DNA of 64,000 nt from Pseudobutyrivibrio sp. (GTDB lineage Bacteria > Bacillota > Clostridia > Lachnospirales > Lachnospiraceae). Made by a program: the position numbers and the translations under genes. This document shows positions 26,625 through 35,968 of the stretch, one piece after another. Each line of letters starts with the position of its first letter. The first letter of the stretch is position 1. The stretch is from positions 221,457-285,456 of the forward strand of contig JAFYYR010000029.1 in the NCBI GenBank assembly GCA_017557435.1, given 5' to 3'. The notes under the pieces were generated by a model. The model did no database searches and was not told where the DNA came from. It saw nothing but the letters and a program-made list of their open reading frames with translations.

Positions 26625-29069
26625 ATGAAGGTTTTGAAATCATCGGTTAAGGCTAAGTTAAGTAAGATTAATATATCAGTAGTTATTTTTGTGCTTACTA
26701 TTTGGAATTTCATTAATGTTGCATCTCATATATTCAGTTATTATCATCCGTTTATAACAGATAAAGTTGATTATTTGTTTTATGGTTTCGAAATGGTACT
26801 GCTTGCGGTTTTGAGTTTAATATCCAGATGTAATCCGAATAAACGAATTCAAATTATTTCATCTTTGATAAATAGCATTAATTTTTTTAATGTGGTTGAA
26901 CTATATATTTCTCTTTTTGCTTATAATACTGCGGCAGATTTCATAACTTTTATTTATGTGATTTCATTTATTTACAGGGTTTTTGCCAATGTGTGTATCT
27001 ATAATTCCTTTTTGGGTGAAGCCATATACCAAGATGAATTGTTTCACATTTCTGAAGATGCTAAAACTCCTAAATGCTTGAAAGCTGATTGTATTTATTT
27101 TGTTGTTGTTTTTGCAACTCTTTTAATTCCTGTTTATTTTTTTAAAGATTTTTTGATTGTTGAGTATCCTATATGTATATTATTCTTTGTTTTTTTACTA
27201 TATTGTTGCTATGCCTTAAAGGACTATTTTAACAATATAGGTCCTACCAGTGATAAATATTATTTTAAGGGGGTCCTTGGACCAATAGATTTTTTTGATT
27301 CTAATATATTTAAGAATAGCGTGAGAGTAATTAAGTATTCATTTTTATTATGCATTGCAGTATTAGGTGTTGTAGTTCTTAAGAAGAGAAATACATATGA
27401 AACCCTAGATATAAAATCAATGACTAAGGAACAAATTACATCTTCCAAGAGAGAAACTATTCTGGATTTTTTATTTGAAGGGAATGGGTATTATAGATAT
27501 GGCATTAAAAATGAAATGCCAGATTGGTCAGGCTTTAATCATAATAAATATGGTTTAGTTAATGTTGAAACAGGTGAATATACTGAGGCTATTTATAATG
27601 GACCTTTATATTTCGATAGAGATGGTATTAGTCCAGATCATGAAGGACATTTTATAAATTACGAAGGCGAAATTGTTTTTGATATACCAACAACTATCTA
27701 TAGGAAAAAATCTTCTCGTCAGAAGCTTATAGATAATAACCTTGCATCGATTCTTGACAAGAGAATTCTTTTCAATGAGTATTTGGTAAGAAGAGATGAC
27801 TCATATTCTTCCAATAGATATGAAGAATCGGTTTTCTTTTTATCATTGGATACCGAATTAAATGATTGTTTTGTTGTGGCGCCTATATTTAACTCTGATT
27901 GGGAGAATATACCGGCGAGAGCTTATTTTGATGAAGGAATTGCAATATATTTTTCTGAAATGGATAATGGTTTTGGATTTATATCTGAAGATGGAACTAT
28001 TTTAACTGATCCAATTTACACTCGCGTTGAGACTAATAATTATGGGTACAAAGTAATTCCTGTATCTAATGAAGAGGATGGTTTTAATGTTATTAATTCA
28101 GATATGAAACTACTTATTGATGAAGAAAATGTTGATCTTAATGATATAGACTACAAATTAGGCTTATTATGTTTAACTACTTGGGAAACAGATGGTTCTA
28201 AAATATATATTATGGATTCTTCTGGTAATAAATTGGAGGGGTATTATAAGAATCCCGATGATGAATCACCATTTAAGCCTCTTTTAAGTGATTATATGAA
28301 TTTAATCAAATGTGTAGATAATAAAGAAACCGCTGTAATTATTTATAAAGGCGAAATAATTTTTGAAACCGACGAATATAAAGCTGTATATGCTAATGTT
28401 GATTCTAAAAAGAAACCTTTGTTTATAAAGGCTCAGGATTTTTCTGATTATTATCACATTATTGATTATGAGGGCAATGAAATTATTCCAGGAAAATATA
28501 CGCAGTGCTTTGTAGATTCAGAGAATATTTTATATCTTGAATGTGCAGATGAAGGCCATGAAGGGGAAGCTGTATTAGCTGATCTTGAAGGTAATATTAG
28601 ATATACTGGATACAAATTCGAAGATTACTATGAAGACGATTCCAGTAAAGAAGAACCTTCACATTTAAAAGTTTCTAGACTAACTGAAAGTGGAATTACT
28701 TTATACAATTATATTAATAATCAAGGAGAACTTTTGGATGAGTGGTTCATTTTTAAGGGCTCTGAAGAACTCAGTAATTCTGTAACATTAAATTATATTG
28801 CCGACTGCGATGATGAAGGAATTCCAACTGTTCACTGGTCTCGAGATGATGTAGAAATAATGTCGGGACATTTCTATGGCGATATAGATGAAAATTCCAA
28901 TGAATCATATTTCTTCGGAGTTAGGGATGTGTATGGTGGCCATGCTCGATATTTCTGGTTTAGAAATCAAGAAGGCGAATATGACATTTATTTATATGAT
29001 AATATAACCGGTGAGGTTACTTTCCGTTGTTCTGTTGCTGATTATTCAGAATACATACAAGAACATTAG
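26625..29069 (+). CDS. Large membrane protein with WG-repeat ectodomain (paralogue of 11576)
   Basis: 814 residues, unknown function. About seven hydrophobic helices occupy residues 15-255, the last near FLLCIAVLGVVVLKK. A ~560-residue ectodomain follows with WG-like repeats (NKYGLVNVETGEYTEAIY; GFGFISEDGTILTDPIY). It matches the 11576 product in order along its length and extends further at the C-terminus (VYGGHARYFWF onward), which helps recognise the frameshift in that gene. The ribosome-binding site GAGGAG is only 1 base from the ATG; a TTG at 26634 is better spaced and may be the real start. It is the last gene of the second island. Confidence 0.8.
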   Translation: MKVLKSSVKAKLSKINISVVIFVLTIWNFINVASHIFSYYHPFITDKVDYLFYGFEMVLLAVLSLISRCNPNKRIQIISSLINSINFFNVVELYISLFAYNTAADFITFIYVISFIYRVFANVCIYNSFLGEAIYQDELFHISEDAKTPKCLKADCIYFVVVFATLLIPVYFFKDFLIVEYPICILFFVFLLYCCYALKDYFNNIGPTSDKYYFKGVLGPIDFFDSNIFKNSVRVIKYSFLLCIAVLGVVVLKKRNTYETLDIKSMTKEQITSSKRETILDFLFEGNGYYRYGIKNEMPDWSGFNHNKYGLVNVETGEYTEAIYNGPLYFDRDGISPDHEGHFINYEGEIVFDIPTTIYRKKSSRQKLIDNNLASILDKRILFNEYLVRRDDSYSSNRYEESVFFLSLDTELNDCFVVAPIFNSDWENIPARAYFDEGIAIYFSEMDNGFGFISEDGTILTDPIYTRVETNNYGYKVIPVSNEEDGFNVINSDMKLLIDEENVDLNDIDYKLGLLCLTTWETDGSKIYIMDSSGNKLEGYYKNPDDESPFKPLLSDYMNLIKCVDNKETAVIIYKGEIIFETDEYKAVYANVDSKKKPLFIKAQDFSDYYHIIDYEGNEIIPGKYTQCFVDSENILYLECADEGHEGEAVLADLEGNIRYTGYKFEDYYEDDSSKEEPSHLKVSRLTESGITLYNYINNQGELLDEWFIFKGSEELSNSVTLNYIADCDDEGIPTVHWSRDDVEIMSGHFYGDIDENSNESYFFGVRDVYGGHARYFWFRNQEGEYDIYLYDNITGEVTFRCSVADYSEYIQEH

Positions 29070-29107
29070 AAGGCACATGTGATTTAGAAGGAAATTTTAT
29101 TGATTTA

Positions 29108-29136
29108 TTGCAAAAATAGGGCGCTTTGATTATAAT
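29108..29136 (+). promoter_or_regulatory. leuS promoter
   Basis: TTGCAA at 29108-29113 and TATAAT at 29131-29136 with a 17-base spacer. The ~25-base leader is too short for a T-box. Confidence 0.7.
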
Positions 29137-29168
29137 TTTGTGAGTTGTAAAATTACGAGGTGAGAAAA

Positions 29169-31574
29169 ATGAAGCACAATTTTAAAGCAATTGAGAAAAA
29201 ATGGCAGGCAGCCTGGGAAAAAGACGATATTTTCCGTGCTGTTGATGGTTCTGATAAGCCAAAATTCTATGGTCTTGTAGAGTTTCCATATCCATCTGGT
29301 GCAGGTATGCACGTTGGACATATCAAGGCTTATTCTTCAGTAGAAGTAGTTTCTAGAAAGCGTCGTATGCAGGGATACAATGTATTATTCCCAATCGGTT
29401 TCGATGCTTATGGTCTTCCTACAGAAAATTACGCTGTAAAGACAAATACACATCCTAGAAAGATCACTGATGACAATATCAAAAAGTTCACTACTCAGCT
29501 TAAGAGTGTAGGTTTTTCTTTTGATTATAGTCGTACAATCGACACAACTCAGGAGGATTACTACAAGTGGACTCAGTGGATTTTTCTTAAGATGTTTGAG
29601 AAGGGACTTGTTTTCAGAGACAAGACTCTTGTAAATTATTGCCCACATTGTAAGGTAGTACTTTCAAATGAGGATTCACAGGGTGGTAAGTGTGATATTT
29701 GCCACAGTGATGTTATTCAAAAAGAGAAGGATGTTTGGTACCTTCGTATTACTGAGTATGCTGACAAGCTTCTTCAGGGTCTTGATGAGGTGGATTTCCC
29801 TGAGAATATTAAGCAGCAGCAGGTTAACTGGATTGGTAAATCTAAGGGTGCTTTCGTTAATTTCACACTCGAAGGAATAGAAGATAAGCTTGAGATTTAT
29901 ACTACAAGACCAGATACCCTTTGTGGTGTAACTTTCATGGTTATTGCTCCAGAGCATCCATATATCGATAAGTATGCTGACAAGATTTCTAACATGGACG
30001 CTATCATGGCTTATAGAGCTGAGTGCCAGAAGAAATCTGAGTTCGAGCGTACACAACTTGTATCTAAGGATAAGACTGGTGTTAGAGTTGAGGGCTTTGA
30101 TGCAATCAACCCAATCACTGGCAAGAAGATTCCTGTATTTATCTCTGATTACGTAATGATGGGATATGGTACAGGTGCTATTATGGCTGTTCCTGCTCAT
30201 GATCAGCGTGACTGGGATTTCGCTACTAAGTTTGGCATCGATATTATCCCTGTAATTGAAGGTGGTGATGTTACAAAAGAAGCCTACACAGGCGAGGGTA
30301 ACATGATTAATTCAGAGTTCCTTAATGGTCTTAACAACAAAAAGGACTCTATCGATAGAATGATTCAGGAATTGGAGAAGCTTGGTTGCGGTAAGGCTGG
30401 TGTGCAGTTCAAGATGAAGGATTGGGCATTTAACAGACAGCGTTACTGGGGTGAGCCTATTCCAATTGTTCACTGTCCACATTGTGGCGATGTTGCTGTT
30501 CCTTATGATCAGCTTCCACTTAAGCTTCCTGTACTTGAGAAGTTTGAGCCTGGTACAGATGGAGAGTCACCACTTGCTAAGGTAGATTCATTTGTTAATT
30601 GCAAGTGCCCTAAGTGCGGCGCTGATGCTAAGCGCGAGACAGATACTATGCCTCAGTGGGCTGGTTCTTCTTGGTACTTCCTTCGCTACATTGATCCACA
30701 CAATGATAAAGAGTTTGCAGCAATGGATAAGCTCAACTACTGGATGCCAGTTGATTGGTACAACGGTGGTATGGAGCACGTTACACGTCACTTGATTTAC
30801 TCACGCTTCTGGCATCATTTCCTCTATGACCTTGGTGTAGTTAATACTCCAGAGCCATACAAGAAGAGAAGTGCCCAGGGTATGATTCTTGGTGAGGATG
30901 GACAGAAGATGTCTAAGTCTCGTGGTAATGTAATTGATCCACTTGATATTGTAGATGCTTACGGTGCAGATACACTTCGTACATACGTATTATTCATGGG
31001 TGATTACGGTGCAGCTGCTCCTTGGTCAGATGCTTCTGTTCGTGGATGTAAGAGATTCCTTGAGAGATTCGCAGGTCTTACAGATATTGTTACTGATGAG
31101 CCTAATAGCGAGTCAATAGAAACAGGTGTACATAAGACAATTAAGAAAGTTTCTGAAGATATCGAGGCTATGAAGTACAACACAGCTATCGCAGCTATGA
31201 TGGGACTTCTCAATGATATCGTTGCGGAGGGACATATTACAAAAGAGAATCTTATTCTTCTTGTAAAGATTCTTTGTCCATTTGCTCCACATCTTTGCGA
31301 GGAGATGTATGCAGAGCTCGGTGGTGAGGGCTATTGCTCACTTGCTCAGTGGCCAGAATTCGATCCTAACAAGATTGTAGAGTCTACAATCGAGATTGCT
31401 GTTCAGGTTAATGGTAAGCTCAAGGCTACAATCAAAATCCCTAATGGATGTGAAAAGGATGAGGCGCTTTCTATTGCAAAGGCAGACGATGCTGTAGCTA
31501 AGGCTCTTGAAGGCAAGAACCTTGTTAAAGAAATCTATGTACCTAACAAGATTGTTAACTTAGTTGTTAAGTAA
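29169..31574 (+). CDS. leuS: Leucyl-tRNA synthetase
   Basis: Class I synthetase, 801 residues. The signature HVGH is near residue 42 (HIGH variant) and KMSKSRGN near residue 581. The zinc site CPHCKVVLSNEDSQGGKCDIC and the CP1 editing domain (TTRPDTLCGVTFMVIAPEHP, GTGAIMAVPAHDQRD) are intact. The ATG at 29169 is preceded by GAGGTGA at 5 bases; a GTG at 29160 falls inside that site. It is monocistronic behind its own promoter, with no leucine T-box visible. Confidence 0.97.
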   Translation: MKHNFKAIEKKWQAAWEKDDIFRAVDGSDKPKFYGLVEFPYPSGAGMHVGHIKAYSSVEVVSRKRRMQGYNVLFPIGFDAYGLPTENYAVKTNTHPRKITDDNIKKFTTQLKSVGFSFDYSRTIDTTQEDYYKWTQWIFLKMFEKGLVFRDKTLVNYCPHCKVVLSNEDSQGGKCDICHSDVIQKEKDVWYLRITEYADKLLQGLDEVDFPENIKQQQVNWIGKSKGAFVNFTLEGIEDKLEIYTTRPDTLCGVTFMVIAPEHPYIDKYADKISNMDAIMAYRAECQKKSEFERTQLVSKDKTGVRVEGFDAINPITGKKIPVFISDYVMMGYGTGAIMAVPAHDQRDWDFATKFGIDIIPVIEGGDVTKEAYTGEGNMINSEFLNGLNNKKDSIDRMIQELEKLGCGKAGVQFKMKDWAFNRQRYWGEPIPIVHCPHCGDVAVPYDQLPLKLPVLEKFEPGTDGESPLAKVDSFVNCKCPKCGADAKRETDTMPQWAGSSWYFLRYIDPHNDKEFAAMDKLNYWMPVDWYNGGMEHVTRHLIYSRFWHHFLYDLGVVNTPEPYKKRSAQGMILGEDGQKMSKSRGNVIDPLDIVDAYGADTLRTYVLFMGDYGAAAPWSDASVRGCKRFLERFAGLTDIVTDEPNSESIETGVHKTIKKVSEDIEAMKYNTAIAAMMGLLNDIVAEGHITKENLILLVKILCPFAPHLCEEMYAELGGEGYCSLAQWPEFDPNKIVESTIEIAVQVNGKLKATIKIPNGCEKDEALSIAKADDAVAKALEGKNLVKEIYVPNKIVNLVVK

Positions 31575-31619
31575 TCGTGTTTAAACTTTTATGATTTAGG
31601 TAACTATTGTTTTAAGTGA

Positions 31620-31707
31620 GGGGGCTCTAGTTAACAATTGGATATAGCTTTGCATGAAACTTGTTAGTTAGATGGAAGCTATATTGATTGTTAATGTAAG
31701 AGTCCCC
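31620..31707 (+). ncRNA. Long near-perfect hairpin in the icd leader
   Basis: Arms 31620-31650 and 31676-31707 pair over about 28 bp: GGGGGCTCT with AGAGTCCCC, a small internal loop, TTAACAAT with ATTGTTAA, then ATATAGCTT with AAGCTATAT. The loop is 25 bases. It ends 21 bases before the icd ATG with no T run, so it is not an ordinary terminator. It could be a structured leader, a stabilising 5' hairpin, a small RNA or a MITE-like insertion. I could not match it to a known riboswitch class. Confidence 0.6.
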
Positions 31708-31728
31708 GTGCTATAAGGAGAAATATTT

Positions 31729-32934
31729 ATGAGCAAAATTCAAATGACAACCCCACTTGTAGAGATGGATGGAGACGAGATGACTCGTATTCTCTGGCAG
31801 ATGATTAAGGATGAGCTTTTGCTTCCTTTCATCGATTTGAAGACAGAGTATTATGATCTTGGACTTGAGCACAGAAATGAGACAGACGACAAGGTTACAG
31901 TAGAGTCTGCTGAGGCTACAAAGAAATACGGTGTTGCTGTTAAGTGTGCAACTATCACACCTAATGCTGCACGTATGACTGAGTACAATCTTAAAGAGAT
32001 GTGGAAGAGCCCAAATGGTACAATCAGAGCCATTCTTGATGGTACTGTATTTAGAGCTCCAATCGTTGTAAAGGGTATTGATCCAAATGTTAAGTCTTGG
32101 AAGAAGCCAATTACAATTGCTCGTCATGCGTACGGTGATGTTTATAAGAACACAGAGATGGTTATTCCTGCAGCTGGTAAGGTTGAGCTTGTTTACACAA
32201 CTGATGATGGCAAGGAAGAGCGTGCTTTAGTTCATACATTTAATGGTCCTGGTGTTGTTCAGGGTCAGCACAATATCAATGATTCAATCGAGAGTTTTGC
32301 TCATAGCTGTTTTAAATTTGCATTAGATACAAAGCAGGATTTATGGTTCGCTACAAAGGATACTATTTCAAAGAAGTATGACCATACATTTAAGGATGTA
32401 TTCCAGGAAATCTTTGATAAGGAATACAAGGAAGCATTTGATAAGGTTGGTATCGAGTATTTCTATACACTTATTGACGATGCTGTAGCTCGTGTTATGA
32501 AGTCTGAGGGTGGATTTATCTGGGCATGTAAGAACTATGATGGTGATGTAATGTCTGATATGATTTCATCTGCATTTGGTTCACTTGCAATGATGACTTC
32601 AGTACTTGTTAGTCCTGCTGGTTACTATGAGTACGAGGCTGCTCACGGTACAGTTCAGCGCCATTATTACAAGCACCTTAAGGGTGAGGAGACATCTACT
32701 AACTCAGTAGCTACAATCTTTGCTTGGACTGGTGCTCTTAGAAAGCGCGGCGAGCTTGATAATATTCCTGAGCTTGCTAAGTTTGCTGATAAGCTTGAGA
32801 AGGCTTGCGTTAAGACAATTGAGGATGGAAAGATGACAAAGGATTTAGCTCTCATTACATCTATTGAGAATCCTACAGTACTTAATTCTCGTGATTTTAT
32901 CGTAGAAATTCGTAAGACTCTTGAGGCAATGTAA
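31729..32934 (+). CDS. icd: NADP-dependent isocitrate dehydrogenase (eukaryote-like family)
   Basis: Oxidative decarboxylation of isocitrate to 2-oxoglutarate. 401 residues, the length of the eukaryotic/Clostridia-type NADP enzyme rather than the E. coli Icd. Diagnostic segments are [43 protein letters not shown] (substrate loop), [10 protein letters not shown] (metal-binding Asp) and [14 protein letters not shown] (NADP 2'-phosphate region). A strong AAGGAGAA site precedes the ATG. It is a single-gene unit between the long hairpin and a terminator. It probably supplies 2-oxoglutarate for glutamate synthesis. Confidence 0.96.
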   Translation: MSKIQMTTPLVEMDGDEMTRILWQMIKDELLLPFIDLKTEYYDLGLEHRNETDDKVTVESAEATKKYGVAVKCATITPNAARMTEYNLKEMWKSPNGTIRAILDGTVFRAPIVVKGIDPNVKSWKKPITIARHAYGDVYKNTEMVIPAAGKVELVYTTDDGKEERALVHTFNGPGVVQGQHNINDSIESFAHSCFKFALDTKQDLWFATKDTISKKYDHTFKDVFQEIFDKEYKEAFDKVGIEYFYTLIDDAVARVMKSEGGFIWACKNYDGDVMSDMISSAFGSLAMMTSVLVSPAGYYEYEAAHGTVQRHYYKHLKGEETSTNSVATIFAWTGALRKRGELDNIPELAKFADKLEKACVKTIEDGKMTKDLALITSIENPTVLNSRDFIVEIRKTLEAM

Positions 32935-32970
32935 TAATTGTCAGACAACTATATATAGTGGTCAAGGATA

Positions 32971-32999
32971 TTGACATACACAATATAGTCTAATATAAT
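32971..32999 (+). promoter_or_regulatory. scpA promoter
   Basis: Consensus TTGACA at 32971-32976 and TATAAT at 32994-32999, 17-base spacer. The expected start site (~33006) falls inside the 5' arm of the terminator that follows. Confidence 0.85.
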
Positions 33000-33033
33000 A
33001 ATCTCATGTTAATAGGCATGAGATTATTTTTTT
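33000..33033 (+). terminator. icd terminator overlapping the scpA promoter start
   Basis: AATCTCATG (33000-33008) / CATGAGATT (33017-33025), 8-base loop, then ATTTTTTT. Transcripts starting at the scpA promoter would lack most of the 5' arm and so escape it. Confidence 0.85.
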
Positions 33034-33055
33034 GCCTATAAGTAGGAGAGAATTC

Positions 33056-33811
33056 ATGGAGATGAATGTTAAGCTTCAGGTATTTGAGGGGCCATTAGAC
33101 TTGCTTCTTCACCTGATTGATAAGAATAAAGTTGATATTTACGATATTCCAATTGTTGAGATTACAGATCAATATATGGAATATGTACGAGCTATGGATA
33201 ATAGTGATTTGGACGTTATGTCTGAGTTTCTTCTTATGGCTACCACACTTCTTGATATTAAGAGTCGTATGCTTCTTCCTAGAGAAGAAAAAGAAGAGGA
33301 TGGCGAAGAGGCAGAGGATCCACGTGCAGAGCTTGTTCAGCAGTTGCTTGAGTACAAGATGTACAAGACTATTTCTTATCAGCTTAGAGATAGACAGATG
33401 GATGCAAGCCTTGTATTTTACAAGGAACCTACCATCCCAGATGAGGTATTAAAGTACGAGCAGCCTGTTGATTTAGAAGAGCTTATGTCTGATTTAACTC
33501 TTAACAAGCTCAATGACATTTTCAATCAGGTTCTTAAGCGCCAGGATAATAGACGAGATCCTATCCGTTCTACATTTGGTAAGATTAAAAAGGAAGAGGT
33601 TTCTCTGGAACAGAAGATGGAGTGGACTATTGCTTTTGCTAAGGCTCATAACACTTTTAGTTTCAGAAATCTATTAGAAGCAGCACACTCTAAGACAGAG
33701 GTTATTGTTACATTCCTTTGTATTTTAGAGATGATGAAGGCTGGACAGATTAATATTACTCAAGAGGATACATTTACTGATATTGTTATCGAGAGTAAGA
33801 TAGCTGCTTAA
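33056..33811 (+). CDS. scpA: Segregation and condensation protein A
   Basis: Kleisin subunit of the SMC-ScpAB condensin. 251 residues from the ATG with AGGAG 7 bases upstream. The N-terminal FEGPLDLLLHLIDKNKVDIYDIPI motif and the LLDIKSRMLLP segment are characteristic, followed by the acidic linker and a C-terminal winged-helix region (VIVTFLCILEMMKAGQI). scpB follows after a 99-base gap that holds a structured hairpin. Confidence 0.96.
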   Translation: MEMNVKLQVFEGPLDLLLHLIDKNKVDIYDIPIVEITDQYMEYVRAMDNSDLDVMSEFLLMATTLLDIKSRMLLPREEKEEDGEEAEDPRAELVQQLLEYKMYKTISYQLRDRQMDASLVFYKEPTIPDEVLKYEQPVDLEELMSDLTLNKLNDIFNQVLKRQDNRRDPIRSTFGKIKKEEVSLEQKMEWTIAFAKAHNTFSFRNLLEAAHSKTEVIVTFLCILEMMKAGQINITQEDTFTDIVIESKIAA

Positions 33812-33846
33812 AGGCATTTTTTTTTTTCGAAGTATAGAATATGCTC

Positions 33847-33888
33847 AAGAAGTGCCATTGCCGGGGCAATTCATAGATGGCACTTTTT
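33847..33888 (+). ncRNA. Two-part hairpin element, copy 1 (scpA-scpB gap)
   Basis: Outer stem AAGTGCC (33850-33856) / GGCACTT (33879-33885), extendable outwards; inner stem ATTGCC (33857-33862) / GGCAAT (33865-33870); 8 unpaired bases on the 3' side only. A T run makes it terminator-like. The same architecture with a different inner stem occurs at 56617, also just upstream of the next gene's ribosome-binding site. Confidence 0.6.
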
Positions 33889-33910
33889 CCTTATTGGAAT
33901 TGGAGGAAGT

Positions 33911-34483
33911 ATGGATATTAAAGAAATAGAAAATATAGTTGAGGGCATTCTTTTTGCTATGGGTGGCACGGTGGAGCCATCTAAGATTGCTAAGGCTTTA
34001 GAGATAGAAGACAAGCAGGTTGTTGAGGCAATAGAGTCTCTTAAGAAATCATATGAGGATAATAAAAGAGGTATTACAATTACTGAGATAGATGGTGCTT
34101 ACCAGATGTGCACAAGCCCTGACATTTACGAGTATCTTATTAGGATTGCTAAGCAGCCTAAAAAATACGTACTTACGGATGTGCTTTTAGAGACACTTTC
34201 AATCATTGCATACAAGCAGCCTATTACAAAATCAGAGATAGAGAAGATCCGTGGCGTTTCTTGTGACTTCGCTGTTTCTAAGCTTGTTGAGTTTGGTTTA
34301 TGCACTGAGCTTGGACGTCTTGATGCACCTGGAAGACCTATGCTTTTTGGTACTACAGAGGAGTTTTTACGCTCCTTCGGTGTTAGCTCTATTGATGAGC
34401 TTCCAGAGCTTTCTCAGACTCAGATTGAGGAGTTTAAAATGGAAGCTGAGAATGAGGCTAATAATGTAGAGGTTACTATATAA
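33911..34483 (+). CDS. scpB: Segregation and condensation protein B
   Basis: Dimeric winged-helix partner of ScpA in the SMC complex. 190 residues. Two winged-helix domains: the first has EGILFAMGGTVEPSKIAKAL, the second LETLSIIAYKQPITKSEIEKIRGV and GLCTELGRLDAPGRPMLFGTT, the ScpB signature. GGAGGA precedes the ATG. A terminator closes the unit. Confidence 0.96.
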   Translation: MDIKEIENIVEGILFAMGGTVEPSKIAKALEIEDKQVVEAIESLKKSYEDNKRGITITEIDGAYQMCTSPDIYEYLIRIAKQPKKYVLTDVLLETLSIIAYKQPITKSEIEKIRGVSCDFAVSKLVEFGLCTELGRLDAPGRPMLFGTTEEFLRSFGVSSIDELPELSQTQIEEFKMEAENEANNVEVTI

Positions 34484-34492
34484 TTTTTATAC

Positions 34493-34524
34493 AAAAAACC
34501 ACCCAAATTTTGGGTGGTTTTTTT
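34493..34524 (+). terminator. Intrinsic terminator after scpB
   Basis: AAAAAACCACCCAAA / TTTGGGTGGTTTTTT, a long A/T-flanked stem with GC core and terminal T run. The symmetry would allow it to work in both directions. Confidence 0.92.
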
Positions 34525-34549
34525 ATGACAATTTTTTAACGGTATTTCG

Positions 34550-34578
34550 TTGAAAAGGGCTTAAATAAAGGGTATGAT
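34550..34578 (+). promoter_or_regulatory. Promoter of the sodium-pump decarboxylase operon
   Basis: TTGAAA at 34550-34555 and TATGAT at 34573-34578 with a 17-base spacer, 46 bases ahead of the first gene. Confidence 0.65.
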
Positions 34579-34624
34579 TATACTTGCGAGAAAATTGAAA
34601 TATTTATATAAATGGAGGTATGAG

Positions 34625-35950
34625 ATGGGTAATGATTTAAATCAGGCTCAGGCTAGAATTAACGCATTGCTTGATGACAATAGCTTTGTTGAGCTTCAGT
34701 CATTAGTAGTTGCTCGCAACACAGATTTTAACCTTGATGCAAAGAAAGAACCATCAGACGGAGTAATTATTGGTCATGGTCTCGTGGATGGCACATTAGT
34801 GTTTGTATTCAGCCAGAACGCCGAGGTATTGGGCGGTACTATTGGTGAGATGCATGCAAAGAAAATTCTGTCGCTTTATGACATGGCACTTAAAGTTGGT
34901 GCACCTGTCATTGGATTTATTGATTGCGGTGGAGTTCGTTTACAAGAGTCATTTGATGCTCTTGAGTCTCTAGGTGCAGTTATCGAGAGAGCAGCAGATG
35001 TTAAGGGCGTTATCCCTCAGCTTATTTGTGTAGCTGGTCAGTGCGGTGGTGGACTTTCAGTTCTTCCAGCAATTGCTGATTTCACATTTATGGTTGATGG
35101 AGCTTCATTATTTGTTAATTCACCTGATACTATTACAGGTAATGATAAAGATACATCATCTGCAAAATTCCAGTTCGAAGAGGCTGGTACAGTTGATATG
35201 TATGGCTCACTTGAAGAGGTTGTTGCTTCAATGCGCCAGGTTATCTCTATGATTCCTAATGATATCGTAGAGGCTACAGATGATCTTAATCGTGCTTCAG
35301 AGGGCCTTGAGTCAAAGGTTTCTGATGCAGCTGCAATTGCTACTGAGATTGCAGATAACAGAGAGTTTATCGAGCTTAAAGCTGGATATGCTAAGGAAAT
35401 GGTTACAGGTCTTATTAAGCTTGATGGCGTTACCATCGGTGTAGTTGGAAATAGAGAAGTTGATGGAGAGGCATATCTTTCAGCTATCGGTTGCGAGAAG
35501 GCTGCTGATTTTGTTGAGCTTTGCGATATGTATGAGATTCCAGTTCTTTCTATTACTAATGTTGCAGCATTCAAGTCTTGCACATGTCAGGAGAAGCGTC
35601 TTCCACGTGCTCTTGCTCAGTTGTCACAGAGATTTGTTGATGCTAGCATTCCAAAGATTAATCTTATTACAAAGCAGGCATACGGAAGTGCTTATGTTCT
35701 CATGAACTCTAAGTCACTTGGTGCTGATTTAGTATATGCTTTTGAAAATGCTTCAGTTGGTGCAATGGAAGCTTCTAAGGCTGCTAGAATTCTTTCTGAT
35801 AATGGTACAGATGCTGCTGCAATCGAAAAGGATTACGCACAGCTTCAGGATAGCGCTCTTACAGCTGCTGCCCACGGCCATATTGATAGAATCGTTTCTA
35901 CTGCAGATGCTAGAAAGTACATCATTGCAGGATTTGAGATGTTTTTTTAA
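34625..35950 (+). CDS. Acyl-CoA-type carboxyltransferase subunit of a biotin-dependent decarboxylase
   Basis: Crotonase-fold carboxyltransferase, 441 residues from the ATG with GGAGG 6 bases upstream. The N-terminal DGVIIGHGLVDGTLVFVFSQ and GTIGEMHAKKILSLYD segments, FIDCGGVRLQES and the GQCGGGLSVLPAIADF oxyanion region match acetyl/propionyl/glutaconyl-CoA carboxyltransferases. It is shorter than the usual 500-590 residues of single-chain forms, so substrate contacts may be reduced. First gene of an operon with OadG-, biotin carrier-, OadB- and OadA-like genes. The substrate is not determined; malonyl-CoA-, methylmalonyl-CoA- or glutaconyl-CoA-type chemistry are options. Confidence 0.8.
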   Translation: MGNDLNQAQARINALLDDNSFVELQSLVVARNTDFNLDAKKEPSDGVIIGHGLVDGTLVFVFSQNAEVLGGTIGEMHAKKILSLYDMALKVGAPVIGFIDCGGVRLQESFDALESLGAVIERAADVKGVIPQLICVAGQCGGGLSVLPAIADFTFMVDGASLFVNSPDTITGNDKDTSSAKFQFEEAGTVDMYGSLEEVVASMRQVISMIPNDIVEATDDLNRASEGLESKVSDAAAIATEIADNREFIELKAGYAKEMVTGLIKLDGVTIGVVGNREVDGEAYLSAIGCEKAADFVELCDMYEIPVLSITNVAAFKSCTCQEKRLPRALAQLSQRFVDASIPKINLITKQAYGSAYVLMNSKSLGADLVYAFENASVGAMEASKAARILSDNGTDAAAIEKDYAQLQDSALTAAAHGHIDRIVSTADARKYIIAGFEMFF

Positions 35951-35968
35951 GAGCAGGAAGGTGATTAT

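Noticed and set aside
29070-29168. Possible leucine T-box before leuS
   Set aside because: The gap is only 99 bases, has no T-box core or terminator, and a good promoter lies 33 bases before the start codon.
31575-31619. A promoter with TATGAT near 31590 for icd
   Set aside because: The matching -35 (TTAAGT) is too poor to claim; the icd start site remains open.
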